Below the pieces are notes generated by a model that ran no database searches, was not told where the DNA came from, and saw only the letters and a list, made by a program, of their open reading frames with translations. Positions 1-8,981 of a DNA stretch of 64,000 nt are shown here, one piece after another; the stretch's first letter is position 1; each line of letters begins with the position of its first letter. The position numbers and the translations under genes are program-made. The stretch covers positions 620,001 through 684,000 of the forward strand of contig NZ_OBMT01000001.1 in assembly GCF_900217815.1 (NCBI RefSeq). Reading direction: 5' to 3'. The DNA comes from Rhodobacter maris. GTDB lineage: Bacteria > Pseudomonadota > Alphaproteobacteria > Rhodobacterales > Rhodobacteraceae.

Positions 1-1081
1 CATTGGTGCAGCGCGAGGAGGTGATCACGCCCAGAGCATCCGGCCCGTGAGTGTCGCGCGCTGCGGTGAGACGCGCGGCGGTGAACGCCAGCGCCTCTTC
101 CCAGCTCACTTCGCGCCAGGGGTCAGAGACCCGCTCGCGGATCATCGGATGCACAATCCGGTCGCGGTGAGTGGCGTAGCCATAGGCAAAGCGCCCCTTT
201 ACGCAGCTGTGGCCGCGGTTGGCGCCGCCGCCCTTGAAGGGCACCATCCGCACCAGCTCCTCGCCGCGCATCTGCGCCTCGAAGCTGCAGCCGACCCCGC
301 AATACGCGCAGGTGGTGACCACGCTGCGCTCGGGCGTGCCGATCGCCTCGACCGATTTTTCAATCAGCGTCGCGGTGGGGCAGGCCTGCACGCAGGCGCC
401 ACAGCTGACGCAATCGGATTGCATGAAGCTCTCGGCGGCGGGTGAGATCCGGGTCTCAAACCCCCGCCCCTCGATCGTCAGGGCAAACGTTCCCTGCACC
501 TCCTCGCAGGCCCGCACGCAGCGCATGCAGACAATGCATTTGGCCGGGTCGTAGCTGAAATAGGGGTTTGAGGTATCTTTCGGGATGTAGCGCGGGTTCG
601 GCCCCGCCCCCTCGCGCGGGCGAAAATGGGTTTCGACGGGCTGATACCGCACCTCGCGCAGGCCCACAGCCCCCGCCATGTCCTGCAATTCGCAATCGCC
701 ATTGGCGGCGCAGGTGAGGCAGTCGAGCGGGTGGTCAGAGATATAAAGCTCCATCACGCCGCGGCGGAGCTTTTGCAGCTTGGCCGTCTGGGTCTGCACC
801 TGCATGCCCTCGGCCACCGGGGTGGTGCAGGAGGAGGGGGTGCCGCGCATCCCCTCGATCTCCACCATGCACAGACGGCACGAGCCCACGGGCTCCACGC
901 TGTCGGTGGCGCAAAGCTTCGGGATCGTCACGCCGGCCTCCGCGGCGGCGCGCATCACCGAGGTGCCCGCGGGCACGGTGATGGCAATTCCGTCCACCGT
1001 CAGGGTGACGGGCGCGCCTTGCCGCGCGGGCGTGCCCATGTCCTTCGTCCACTCCAGCGGCGGGATGATCAGGTCTTTCAT
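1..1081 (-). CDS. fdsA: NAD-dependent formate dehydrogenase alpha (catalytic) subunit, partial
   Basis: The first 360 codons of the large molybdenum subunit are present; the gene runs off the left edge. It oxidises formate to CO2 in the cytoplasm and passes electrons through its Fe-S chain to FdsB and NAD+. In order I see a [2Fe-2S] domain (Cys57, Cys68, Cys71), a NuoG-like cluster with HPLDCLTCAANGDC (117-130), two ferredoxin clusters (CIVCMRCVRAC from 182, CVSCGACVQAC from 224), and the [4Fe-4S] motif CAYCGVGC (258-265) that opens the bis-MGD domain. The molybdenum-ligand residue lies outside the window. The ATG overlaps the fdsB stop as ATGA, so translation is probably coupled. In R. capsulatus fdsC and fdsD follow fdsA; that cannot be checked here. 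Confidence 0.95.
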   Translation of the reverse strand, partial: MKDLIIPPLEWTKDMGTPARQGAPVTLTVDGIAITVPAGTSVMRAAAEAGVTIPKLCATDSVEPVGSCRLCMVEIEGMRGTPSSCTTPVAEGMQVQTQTAKLQKLRRGVMELYISDHPLDCLTCAANGDCELQDMAGAVGLREVRYQPVETHFRPREGAGPNPRYIPKDTSNPYFSYDPAKCIVCMRCVRACEEVQGTFALTIEGRGFETRISPAAESFMQSDCVSCGACVQACPTATLIEKSVEAIGTPERSVVTTCAYCGVGCSFEAQMRGEELVRMVPFKGGGANRGHSCVKGRFAYGYATHRDRIVHPMIRERVSDPWREVSWEEALAFTAARLTAARDTHGPDALGVITSSRCTN

Positions 1082-2586
1082 TCGGCAGCCTCCCGGAACA
1101 CAGGGAAATCGTCAGGAAAATGGCGCAGCGCGGAGAGCACCGGATAGGGGGTGAAGCCGCCCAGCGCGCAGAGCGAGCCGAGCTTCATCGTCTCGCAGAG
1201 ATCTTCGAGAAGCGGCAGGGCCGCCGCGTCGCCCGCGCCGATCCGGTCCAGTGTTTCCACGCCGCGCACCGCGCCGATGCGGCAGGGTGTGCAGGTGCCG
1301 CAGCTTTCGATGGCGCAAAATTCCATCGCGAAACGCGCGAGTTTGAGCATGTCGGCGCTTTCGTCATGCACCACAAGCCCGGCGTGGCCCACAAGCCCGC
1401 CCTGCCCCGAGAAGCACTCATAGCAGAACGGCAGGTCAAAATCGGAAATCGGGTGATAGGCGCCCAATGGCCCGCCCACCTGCACCGCTTTGACCGCCCG
1501 CCCGCTCGCCGTGCCACCGCAGATCTCCATCACGAGCTGGCCCAGCGTGATGCCGAAGCCGGTTTCATAAAGCCCGCCGTATTTGACGTTGCCACCGATC
1601 TGCAGCGGGATCGTGCCGCGCGAGCGGTCCATGCCAAAGCTTTGATAGGCGGCGCCGCCATGCGCCAAAATCCACGGCACCGCGGCGAGAGAGAGGAGGT
1701 TGTTCACCACCGTCGGCTGGCCGAAGAGCCCCTTGAGCGCCGGGAGCGGGGGCTTGGCGCGCACCGTACCGCGCTTGCCCTCGATCGAGTTGAGCATAGC
1801 GGTTTCTTCGCCGCAGACATAGGCGCCCGCGCCCACCCGCACCTCAAGCGTGAAGCCGGCCTCTGCGAGCACGCCCGCAGCCTCAGCCCGCGCGATCGCG
1901 GCGCGCATCATGGTGATCGCATCCGGGTATTCGGAGCGGATATAGACATAGCCCTGCGTGGCGCCGACCGCGTGGCCGGCAATCGCCATGCCCTCGATCA
2001 GGCAATAGGGGTCACCCTCGATCAGCATCCGGTCAGCAAAAGACCCGCTGTCGCCCTCGTCGACGTTGCAGACAATGTATTTCTGCGCCGCTTCTGCCCC
2101 CAGAACGGTGCGCCATTTGATCCCGGTCGGAAAGCCCGCACCGCCGCGGCCGCGCAGGCCGGAGGCGAGGATCTCTTCCACCACCTCCGCCGGGCTCATC
2201 GCAAGCGCCTTGCGCAGCCCGACCCAGCCGCCCTCGGCTGCGTAGTGCTCCAGGCTCAAGGGTTCGATCCGGCCGCAACGGGCAAAGGTGAGACGGGTCT
2301 GGCTTTTGAAGAAGGGGATTTCCTCCACCAGGCCCAGCGCTTTGGGATGGCGTTCGGGCGTGTCGAAGAGCGCGGGCACATCGGCTTGGGTCATCGGGCC
2401 AAAACCGATCCGGCCCGCGGGGGTCTCGATTTCCAATAGCGGCTCAAGCCAGCTCATGCCGCGGGTGCCGTTGCGGCACAGCGTGATCTCTACGCCGCGC
2501 CGAGCGGCCTCGGCCATGAGCGCCACGGCGACCTCTTCGGCGCCGCAAGCCTTTGCGCTTGCATCGAGGGGCAGCCAGACCTTCAT
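1078..2586 (-). CDS. fdsB: NAD-dependent formate dehydrogenase beta (diaphorase) subunit
   Basis: 502-residue flavoprotein that takes electrons from FdsA and reduces NAD+; it corresponds to NuoF of complex I. The N-terminal ~110 residues form a thioredoxin-like extension. The FMN/NADH-binding glycine motif GLRGRGGAGFPTG is at 143-155. The C-terminal [4Fe-4S] motif ESCGTCTPC (427-435) supplies Cys429, Cys432 and Cys435, with a fourth Cys at 473 (GSLC). The start overlaps the fdsG stop and the stop overlaps the fdsA start (both ATGA), so G-B-A form one tight operon. The length fits the family. Confidence 0.95.
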   Translation of the reverse strand: MKVWLPLDASAKACGAEEVAVALMAEAARRGVEITLCRNGTRGMSWLEPLLEIETPAGRIGFGPMTQADVPALFDTPERHPKALGLVEEIPFFKSQTRLTFARCGRIEPLSLEHYAAEGGWVGLRKALAMSPAEVVEEILASGLRGRGGAGFPTGIKWRTVLGAEAAQKYIVCNVDEGDSGSFADRMLIEGDPYCLIEGMAIAGHAVGATQGYVYIRSEYPDAITMMRAAIARAEAAGVLAEAGFTLEVRVGAGAYVCGEETAMLNSIEGKRGTVRAKPPLPALKGLFGQPTVVNNLLSLAAVPWILAHGGAAYQSFGMDRSRGTIPLQIGGNVKYGGLYETGFGITLGQLVMEICGGTASGRAVKAVQVGGPLGAYHPISDFDLPFCYECFSGQGGLVGHAGLVVHDESADMLKLARFAMEFCAIESCGTCTPCRIGAVRGVETLDRIGAGDAAALPLLEDLCETMKLGSLCALGGFTPYPVLSALRHFPDDFPVFREAAE

Positions 2587-3035
2587 CCCCGCACCTCGCG
2601 CGCGATCGTTTCAACCGCGCCCGCGTCGAGCCGCCCCACCAGCCGGTCATCCACCATCGCGGCGGGGGCGCAGGCGCAAAGCCCGAGGCAATAGACCGCC
2701 TCCAGCGTGACATCGTTTTTCGTTTCGCCAAGCTTGAGCCCCAGGGCGGCCTCCAGCCGGGCCTGAACCGTTTCCCCGCCCATTGCCTGACAGGCTTCGG
2801 CACGGCACAGCTTGATCACATGCCGCCCGGCGGGCGCGCGACGAAAGTCATGGTAGAACCCCACCACTCCCGCCACTTCCGCGCGACTAAGCCGCAGCGC
2901 CGCAGCAATCGGCGCGAGCATGGCATCCGGAATATGCCCGAATTCGGCCTGCACATCGTGCAGGATCGGCAAAAGCGCCCCCTCCCGGCCAGCATGGGCC
3001 GCGAGGATGGCGCCGAGGCGCGCAAGATCGGTCAT
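2583..3035 (-). CDS. fdsG: NAD-dependent formate dehydrogenase gamma subunit
   Basis: NuoE-like thioredoxin-fold [2Fe-2S] subunit of about 150 residues, first gene of fdsGBA. Four Cys in the typical spacing are visible: CRAEAC, then CLGLCAC about 40 residues later. The reading frame stays open upstream to 3215, but I prefer MTDLARLG: GGAGG lies five bases before this ATG, and the 150-residue size matches the family. A second ATG sits directly upstream at 3036-3038. The gene is divergent from the S49 peptidase, leaving about 140 bp for both promoters. No FdsR-type LysR regulator is adjacent. Confidence 0.9.
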   Translation of the reverse strand: MTDLARLGAILAAHAGREGALLPILHDVQAEFGHIPDAMLAPIAAALRLSRAEVAGVVGFYHDFRRAPAGRHVIKLCRAEACQAMGGETVQARLEAALGLKLGETKNDVTLEAVYCLGLCACAPAAMVDDRLVGRLDAGAVETIAREVRG

Positions 3036-3149
3036 CATGTCCTCCCTGTTCCGATGGTGCGGCGAAGCGCCGCGCATGGCAATGCGATTTCCGACATCCG
3101 AGCCTCCGGAAGCGAAACGGGCAGCGTCGAATTTCGCCTGCGGGGGCGC

Positions 3150-3178
3150 TTGTCGCCCCGGGACGAAGTGCCTACATG
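3150..3178 (+). promoter_or_regulatory. candidate sigma-70 promoter for the S49 peptidase
   Basis: TTGTCG at 3150-3155 and TACATG at 3173-3178 are spaced by 17 bp. The predicted transcription start, about 7 nt downstream, coincides with the ATG at 3185. That would make a leaderless message starting at the second possible start codon of the peptidase. Visual match only. Confidence 0.3.
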
Positions 3179-4003
3179 GGCTCCATGACCCTGCCGTCCC
3201 TCGCCCTGCCCGCACGTTTCAAACGCCCGCCGAAAGTCGCGGTAATCCGCCTTCATGGCGCGATCGGCGCGGTGCGTCCGGGCGCCTCCGGGCTTTCCGA
3301 TGCCACGCTTGCGGCGCTGATCGAGCGCGCCTTCACCAAGGGCAAGCCGGTAGCGGTGGCGCTGATCATCAATTCGCCGGGCGGCTCGCCCGTGCAATCC
3401 TCGCTGATCGCGGCCCGGATCCGGCAGTTTGCGGAGGAAACCGGCCTGCCTGTCCATGCCTTCGTCGAGGATGTGGCGGCCTCGGGCGGCTACTGGCTCG
3501 CCTGTGCTGCCGATGACATCTGGGCCGATCCGGCCTCGATCGTCGGCTCGATCGGGGTAATCTCTGCGGGCTTCGGCTTTGCCGATCTGATCGCCCGCAA
3601 TGGCATTGAACGGCGCGTCCATACCGCGGGCACGTCCAAAAGCACGCTCGACCCGTTCCGCCCCGAAAAGCCCGAGGATGTGGCCCGGCTCGAAGCGCTC
3701 CTCGAAGACATCCATCAGGGCTTCAAGAACTGGGTCAGCACCCGCCGCGGCGACCGGCTCGCGATAGACAAGGATCTTTTCACCGGAGAGTTCTGGACCG
3801 GCACGCGCGCGCTTGAGCACGGGCTGATTGACGGGCTCGCCCATCCGCTCCCCAAGCTGCGTGAACTCTATGGCGCGAAGGTGAAGCTCGTCGCTTACGG
3901 CCAGCGCCGTTCGCTCCTGCGCCGCTTCGGGCTGAACCTATCGGCCGAAGCGCTGGTCAGCGCCGCCGAGGAACGCGCGCTCTGGGCCCGGTTCGGATTG
4001 TGA
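3176..4003 (+). CDS. S49-family serine peptidase (SppA/SohB-like), apparently cytosolic
   Basis: About 275 residues; resembles the small form of signal-peptide peptidase that degrades membrane-derived or misfolded peptides. The oxyanion/substrate segment NSPGGS is at 66-71. The putative nucleophile is Ser103 in ASGGYWLAC, and Lys155 in TSKSTLDPF is the probable general base; this Ser/Lys dyad is characteristic of S49. There is no obvious N-terminal membrane anchor or signal peptide, unlike SppA proper. The ATG at 3185 (MTLPSL) is an alternative start, better placed relative to the candidate promoter. It heads a rightward run with the small protein and antiporter behind it. Confidence 0.85.
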   Translation: MGSMTLPSLALPARFKRPPKVAVIRLHGAIGAVRPGASGLSDATLAALIERAFTKGKPVAVALIINSPGGSPVQSSLIAARIRQFAEETGLPVHAFVEDVAASGGYWLACAADDIWADPASIVGSIGVISAGFGFADLIARNGIERRVHTAGTSKSTLDPFRPEKPEDVARLEALLEDIHQGFKNWVSTRRGDRLAIDKDLFTGEFWTGTRALEHGLIDGLAHPLPKLRELYGAKVKLVAYGQRRSLLRRFGLNLSAEALVSAAEERALWARFGL

Positions 4004-4010
4004 GAGCTTG

Positions 4011-4187
4011 ATGATCAAGATCATGTCGCTGTTCCTGATCGTGATGGTCGGGCTGGCGCTGTTCGGGCGGTTGCGCCTGCCCCGCCCGAAGCGCGCGCAA
4101 CGCCATCGCACCTGCCCGCGCTGCGGGCGCCCGCAGATCGGCCCCGGCCCCTGCCCCTGCACAAAATCGGAGACACCCGAGTGCTGA
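4011..4187 (+). CDS. 58-residue membrane-anchored zinc-ribbon-like protein
   Basis: Begins seven bases after the peptidase stop and overlaps the GTG start of the antiporter, so it lies in a tight three-gene unit. Residues 5-19 form one hydrophobic segment (MSLFLIVMVGLALFG). A basic stretch follows, then Cys pairs in the pattern CPRC...CPC plus a final Cys, suggesting a small zinc-binding knuckle on the cytoplasmic side. No family recognised. Its position and start/stop overlaps support it as real; its function is unknown. Confidence 0.6.
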   Translation: MIKIMSLFLIVMVGLALFGRLRLPRPKRAQRHRTCPRCGRPQIGPGPCPCTKSETPEC

Positions 4188-5134
4188 TCGACGTCATCAA
4201 GATTGCGCTCGGACTGGGGCTTTTGCTCGTCGCGGGGGATGTTCTGGTCAAGGGGGCGGTGGCGCTCGCGCTGCGCCTCGGCATCCCCTCGCTGATCGTC
4301 GGGCTCACCGTGGTGGCCTTTGGCACCTCGGCGCCAGAGCTGCTGGTCTCGGTCAATGCCGCACTGGCGGGCCAGCCGGGGATTGCGCTCGGCAATGTAG
4401 TTGGCTCCAACATCGTCAACAGCCTCATGATCATTGGTTTGCCGGCGCTGATTTCAGTCATCCATGCGAGCCAGATCGACACGCGGCGCAGCTATGCGAT
4501 GATGCTCGCGGCCTCGGTTCTGGTGATCGGGCTGGCCTCCATGGGGACGATCGGGCGTTGGCAAGGGCTGGTGTTGCTGGGCGCGATGGTGCTGATCCTC
4601 GCCGACAACCTGCGCTCCGCGCGGGCGCATCGCAATGCCCGGGAGGAAGAGGAAGACCTCGGCGACGCGCATATGCCCTGGGCGAAGATCTGCGCGTTCA
4701 TCCTGATGGGGCTCGTGGGGCTTGCCCTCGGTGCGGATCTCCTTGTCGACGGGGCGGTCGCCGTGGCACGTCTTGCGGGGCTCAGCGAAACCGTGATCGG
4801 GCTCACCCTTGTCGCCATCGGCACCTCCCTGCCCGAGCTTGTCACCTCGGTGATGGCGGCGCTGCGCAAACAGGCCGATGTTGCGCTTGGCAATGTGATC
4901 GGCTCGAACATCTTCAACATCGCCGCCATCCTTGGCACGACAGCGATCATTGCGCCGATGCCGGTGCCCGCAGAAATGCTGCGCTTCGATCTCTGGGTGA
5001 TGGTGGCGGCAGCGCTCACGCTTGCGCCCTTCGTCTTCCTGCGCCGCGACATCGGCCGGGTTTCCGGCATGGTGCTGATGGCGGGCTATCTGGTCTACAC
5101 CGGCTTTTTGCTCGGCGGGACGTTCGGCGCATGA
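4181..5134 (+). CDS. calcium/cation antiporter (CaCA family, YrbG-like)
   Basis: 317-residue inner-membrane exchanger that probably expels Ca2+ in exchange for Na+ (or K+/H+). The two inverted alpha repeats are clear. Repeat 1 has FGTSAPELLVSVN then GNVVGSNIVN (about 48-80). Repeat 2 has IGTSLPELVTSV then GNVIGSNIFN (about 213-246). The ion-binding acidic residues in both PEL motifs are intact. An acidic stretch EEEEDL (156-161) marks the central cytoplasmic loop. The start is GTG, inside the end of the small zinc-ribbon gene. Confidence 0.9.
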   Translation: MLIDVIKIALGLGLLLVAGDVLVKGAVALALRLGIPSLIVGLTVVAFGTSAPELLVSVNAALAGQPGIALGNVVGSNIVNSLMIIGLPALISVIHASQIDTRRSYAMMLAASVLVIGLASMGTIGRWQGLVLLGAMVLILADNLRSARAHRNAREEEEDLGDAHMPWAKICAFILMGLVGLALGADLLVDGAVAVARLAGLSETVIGLTLVAIGTSLPELVTSVMAALRKQADVALGNVIGSNIFNIAAILGTTAIIAPMPVPAEMLRFDLWVMVAAALTLAPFVFLRRDIGRVSGMVLMAGYLVYTGFLLGGTFGA

Positions 5135-5619
5135 CCCTGCTCTGCGTCGACCTGCCCGAGGCTTGGGTCGCGCCTCTGAAAAGCGCCCTTGCACTGGCTG
5201 ACCTCACAGCCGACACATCCGGCACCGGTCCGGCAGACTTCCTCATTCTGGGGAGCACCGGGGCCGGAGCGGCGGCAGCGCATCTGGCAGCCTTCGCGGA
5301 ACAGGCGCCCGGGGCCGTGCCGGAAGGGCGCGACCTGCGCGCCCGGGCGCAGGCGATCTGGCTTTGGCCAGAGGTAACCCCCCTTGAGGGCGCGCTGCGA
5401 CAGGCGGCGCTACGCCATGCTCCCGCTTTGCGGGTGAATGCGATCGCACTCTGCCCGCCCCGTCCACACCCAGAGCCCTGGCAGGCGGCCTGGGCTCCGG
5501 CGCAGCGCCCCGGCCCCGCGCTCCCACCTGCGGAGGCGCTGACGCTGGCGCTGGTTTTCCTGCGCGACTCGCCCGCGGTAACCGGTCAGATCCTGCACCT
5601 GCAATCGCCTATAAGATGA
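5131..5619 (+). CDS. degenerate short-chain dehydrogenase-like protein
   Basis: The 162-residue frame starts at an ATG that overlaps the antiporter stop (ATGA). Two segments resemble the back half of SDR enzymes: LRVNAIALCPP (100-110), where SDRs have RVNAIAPG, and AVTGQILHLQ (149-158), where SDRs have VTGQ-hD. The glycine-rich cofactor loop and the YxxxK catalytic pair are absent, so it is probably not an active dehydrogenase. It may be a pseudoenzyme or an SDR remnant kept as a small protein. It is proline/alanine-rich and ends just before an AT-rich region. Confidence 0.55.
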   Translation: MTLLCVDLPEAWVAPLKSALALADLTADTSGTGPADFLILGSTGAGAAAAHLAAFAEQAPGAVPEGRDLRARAQAIWLWPEVTPLEGALRQAALRHAPALRVNAIALCPPRPHPEPWQAAWAPAQRPGPALPPAEALTLALVFLRDSPAVTGQILHLQSPIR

Positions 5620-5937
5620 GTTTCCAACACCTGAAAACACCTTCGTCCGGGCTGGCCGGACCTCAACTTGTCCACCTGGCCGCGAAACGTCAGGAAAGGG
5701 TTACAAATCTCTTAATTTTATCAGTGACTTGTCATGGTGAAAATAATTATATCATTGATATCAACAACTTGAAGCATCGCCCAAATATTGTGCAACTCAA
5801 TGAATTGGTCATGATTCAAGGGAATTTCGGCGCTCGCAAAACTTTCCCAACAAGTTTATCCACAGATTCCGTGGACAGCTTTCCCCTTGAACTTGCAACT
5901 GGAAGGTTGCAGCCAGAACGAGAATCACAACGGCGCG
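5620..5937. promoter_or_regulatory. AT-rich control region upstream of uvrC with IHF-like and DnaA-box-like sites
   Basis: A 318-nt stretch without a convincing gene, and much richer in A/T than its flanks from about 5700 to 5880. It contains an exact match to the IHF consensus (WATCAANNNNTTR) at 5759-5771 and a perfect DnaA-box sequence TTATCCACA at 5856-5864, plus a weaker TTGTCCACC at 5668. A short frame reading through it is probably not coding. It may drive uvrC, or it may bind nucleoid proteins or DnaA. Confidence 0.5.
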
Positions 5938-7845
5938 ATGACAGACTCTGATCCCGTCTCCAGTCCCGCCTGCGAGGGCGGCGCCCCGGCGCAAGAGCCA
6001 CGGCTCAAAGGGCATGCGCTGATTGCAGATTATGTCACCCGGCTCGATGGTTCGCCCGGCGTTTACCGGATGCTGAATGCGAGCCAGGAGGTGCTTTACG
6101 TCGGCAAGGCGCGCAACCTGAAGGCGCGCGTCTCAAACTATGCCCGCCCCTCGGGCCATTCGGCGCGGATCGCGCGAATGATCCACGAAACCGCCTCTAT
6201 GATGTTCCTGACGACGCGCACCGAGACCGAGGCGCTGCTTCTGGAACAGAACCTGATCAAGCAGCTCAAGCCGCGCTACAACGTGCTTTTGCGCGACGAC
6301 AAGAGCTTTCCCTATATCCTGATCGCGCAGGATCACCCGTTCCCGATGATCCGCAAGCATCGCGGGGCCCGCAATGTGAAGGGCGCCTATTTCGGCCCCT
6401 TCGCCTCGGCCTCGGCGGTAAACCGCACGCTCAACCATCTGGAACGCGCCTTCCAGCTCCGCAACTGCTCCGATGCGATGTTCGGCGCGCGCACACGCCC
6501 CTGCCTGCAATACCAGATCAAGCGCTGCTCGGCGCCCTGCACCGGCAAGATTTCCGAGGAGGATTACGCCCGCACCGTCGCCGATGCGCAGCGCTTCCTT
6601 GAGGGGAAATCCTCAAGCATCCAGCAGGATTTGGCCGCCGAGATGATGGCTGCCTCCGAGGCGCTCGAATTCGAGCGTGCGGCGGCCTTGCGCGACCGGA
6701 TCGGCGCGCTCACCACGGTGCAGCAAAGCCAGGGCATCAACCCGCGCGGCGTGGCCGAGGCGGATGTGATCGCGGTGCATATGGAGGGCGGGCAGGCCTG
6801 CGTGCAGGTGTTTTTCATCCGCGCGCATCAAAGCTGGGGCAACCACGACTTTTACCCCCGCACCGGGGCGGGGGCAGAAGAGGCCGAGGTGCTCGAGGCC
6901 TTCCTTGGCCAGTTCTACGATGCCAAGGAGCCGCCAAAAACGATCCTGCTGTCGCATGCGATCGAGGATGCCGATCTGATGGAGGATCTGCTGGCCACCC
7001 GTGCCGGGCACCGGGTCGAGCTTCTGGTCCCCAAGCGCGGCGAAAAGGCGGAACTGGTTGAGAACGCGCTCCGGAATGCGCGCGAAAGCCTTGGCCGCAA
7101 AATGTCTGAATCCGCCGCGCAGGCCAAACTGCTCGCGGGCGTGGCCGCGGCCTTTGATCTGCCCGCCCCGCCGCGGCGCATCGAGATCTATGACAACTCC
7201 CATATTCAGGGCGCCCATGCTGTCGGCGGCATGGTGGTGGCGGGCCCCGAAGGCCTGATGAAATCGGCCTATCGCAAGTTCAACATCAAGAACACGGAGC
7301 TCACCCCGGGCGACGATTTCGGCATGATGAAAGAGGTGCTCACGCGCCGGTTCGAGCGGCTCTTGCGCGAAGACCCGGAGCGCAAGAGCGATGCCTGGCC
7401 GGATCTTTTGCTGATTGACGGCGGCGCCGGACAGGTTTCGGCGGTGCAGGAAATCATGGTCGCGCTCGGGGTCGAGGATGTGCCGATGGTGGGCGTGGCC
7501 AAGGGCATCGACCGCGACCTCGGCAAGGAGGAATTCCACCGCATCGGCAAGCGCCCGATCGCGCTGCCCCGGCAAGACCCGGTGCTGTATTACATCCAGC
7601 GGCTGCGCGACGAGGCGCACCGCTGGGCGATCGGCGCGCATCGCGCCAAGCGCGCCAAGGCGACGATGGCCAACCCGCTCGACGAGATCCCCGGTATCGG
7701 CGCCACGCGCAAGCGCGCGCTTCTTGCGCATTTTGGCTCGGCCAAGGCCGTGAGCCGCGCCGGGCAGAATGATCTGATGGAAGTGCCGGGCATTTCCGCC
7801 GCGATGGCCGAAACGATCTGGAACTTCTTCAATGACCGGGGTTGA
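5938..7845 (+). CDS. uvrC: UvrABC excinuclease subunit C
   Basis: 635 residues; makes both incisions in nucleotide-excision repair with UvrB. In order: GIY-YIG nuclease domain (GVYRML...VLYVGKA near the start, for the 3' cut), a Cys-rich segment around [13 protein letters not shown], a UVR helix pair (about residue 230-265), an RNase H-like endonuclease domain with [11 protein letters not shown] and LLIDGGAGQ, and C-terminal helix-hairpin-helix repeats ([23 protein letters not shown]). I chose the ATG at 5938 (MTDSDPV); a TTG at 5887 in frame is less likely. Members of the same strand follow closely. Confidence 0.97.
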   Translation: MTDSDPVSSPACEGGAPAQEPRLKGHALIADYVTRLDGSPGVYRMLNASQEVLYVGKARNLKARVSNYARPSGHSARIARMIHETASMMFLTTRTETEALLLEQNLIKQLKPRYNVLLRDDKSFPYILIAQDHPFPMIRKHRGARNVKGAYFGPFASASAVNRTLNHLERAFQLRNCSDAMFGARTRPCLQYQIKRCSAPCTGKISEEDYARTVADAQRFLEGKSSSIQQDLAAEMMAASEALEFERAAALRDRIGALTTVQQSQGINPRGVAEADVIAVHMEGGQACVQVFFIRAHQSWGNHDFYPRTGAGAEEAEVLEAFLGQFYDAKEPPKTILLSHAIEDADLMEDLLATRAGHRVELLVPKRGEKAELVENALRNARESLGRKMSESAAQAKLLAGVAAAFDLPAPPRRIEIYDNSHIQGAHAVGGMVVAGPEGLMKSAYRKFNIKNTELTPGDDFGMMKEVLTRRFERLLREDPERKSDAWPDLLLIDGGAGQVSAVQEIMVALGVEDVPMVGVAKGIDRDLGKEEFHRIGKRPIALPRQDPVLYYIQRLRDEAHRWAIGAHRAKRAKATMANPLDEIPGIGATRKRALLAHFGSAKAVSRAGQNDLMEVPGISAAMAETIWNFFNDRG

Positions 7846-7876
7846 CGCAAGCCGCGGCCCAAAGTAGCGCCGCGCC

Positions 7877-8932
7877 ATGACCGCCCTGCCGCCCAAACCC
7901 GCGCTGACCCGCCCCGAAGACCTTGTGCACGAGGGCCTCGTTGCCGAGGCGGATCTCGCCGCGCTCGCGCAGGTGGCCGAGAGCTTCCGCATGCGCCTCA
8001 CCCCCGCGATGCGCGCCGCCATCTCTGCCCCGGGAGACGCGGTCGCGGCACAATTCGTGCCCACGGCGGCGGAGCTCACCACCCGCCCCGAAGAGCTTGT
8101 CGACCCGATCGGTGACGACGCCCATGCGCCGGTTCCGGGCCTCACGCATCGCTACCCGGACCGCGCGATCCTGCACATCACCAAAACCTGCGATGTCTAT
8201 TGCCGGTTCTGCTTTCGTCGTGAGACGGTGGGAGAAACGGGGCCGCTCGCCCCCGCCGCTTTGGATAAAGCCCTCGCCTATATCGCCGCCACTCCGGCCC
8301 TGCGCGAGATCATCCTGACGGGCGGCGACCCGCTCACCCTCTCGGCCCGGCGGATCGCGGAGGTGCTTTGCCACCTCTCGGCCATTCCCCACATCACCAC
8401 GCTGCGCATCCATTCCCGCGTGCCGGTGGTGGCGCCCGAACGCATCACCGAGAGCCTCGCCGGGATTTTGCGCGCCCCGCGCCCTGCGCTCTGGCTCGTG
8501 GTGCACACGAACCACGCGCAAGAGCTCACCGCCCCCGCCCGCGCGGCACTCGCCCGGCTGGCCGATGCAGGCGTGCCGCTCCTCTCCCAATCCGTCCTCC
8601 TCAAGGGGGTGAACGACACCCCTCAGGCGCTGCGCGCGCTCTTTGGCGCGCTGCAGGACAACCGCGTCAAACCTTACTATCTGCATCATTGTGACCTCGC
8701 GCCGGGCACATCGCATTTCCGCACCACCATCGCCGAGGGCCGCGCCCTGATGGCAAGCCTGCGTGGTCCCTTGAGCGGTGCGGCGCTGCCCAGCTATGTG
8801 CTCGACATCCCCGGCGGCTTCGGCAAGGTGCCGGTCACGGCCGATCATTTTGCCCCGGGCGCGCAGCCGGGGCTCTGGCGCGTCACCGACTGGCAGGGCC
8901 GCGTTCACGATTACGCAGACCCGCAAAGCTGA
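7877..8932 (+). CDS. radical-SAM lysine 2,3-aminomutase-like protein (KamA/EpmB family)
   Basis: 351 residues. The radical-SAM cluster motif is CDVYCRFC (Cys105, Cys109, Cys112). A PLP-lysine motif DIPGGFGK lies near residue 318, and the family motif HHCDLAPGTSHFR precedes it. The length suits EpmB, which makes (R)-beta-lysine for elongation factor P, better than the longer clostridial KamA. EpmA and efp are not in the window, so its role in EF-P modification is inference. It sits between uvrC and pgsA, which are often neighbours. Confidence 0.85.
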   Translation: MTALPPKPALTRPEDLVHEGLVAEADLAALAQVAESFRMRLTPAMRAAISAPGDAVAAQFVPTAAELTTRPEELVDPIGDDAHAPVPGLTHRYPDRAILHITKTCDVYCRFCFRRETVGETGPLAPAALDKALAYIAATPALREIILTGGDPLTLSARRIAEVLCHLSAIPHITTLRIHSRVPVVAPERITESLAGILRAPRPALWLVVHTNHAQELTAPARAALARLADAGVPLLSQSVLLKGVNDTPQALRALFGALQDNRVKPYYLHHCDLAPGTSHFRTTIAEGRALMASLRGPLSGAALPSYVLDIPGGFGKVPVTADHFAPGAQPGLWRVTDWQGRVHDYADPQS

Positions 8933-8981
8933 ATCATTTGCCCCCCTTTTCCTTCGCTCCGGGCGGGGATAGGGTGCGCGC

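Noticed and set aside
5640-5937. Chromosomal replication origin
   Set aside because: Only one perfect DnaA box and one weak one were found, with no AT-rich repeat array and no dnaA, parAB or hemE nearby; kept only as a regulatory region.
5616-5951. 111-codon open frame in the AT-rich region before uvrC
   Set aside because: No start signal, unlike neighbouring codon use, and it overlaps regulatory-looking DNA.
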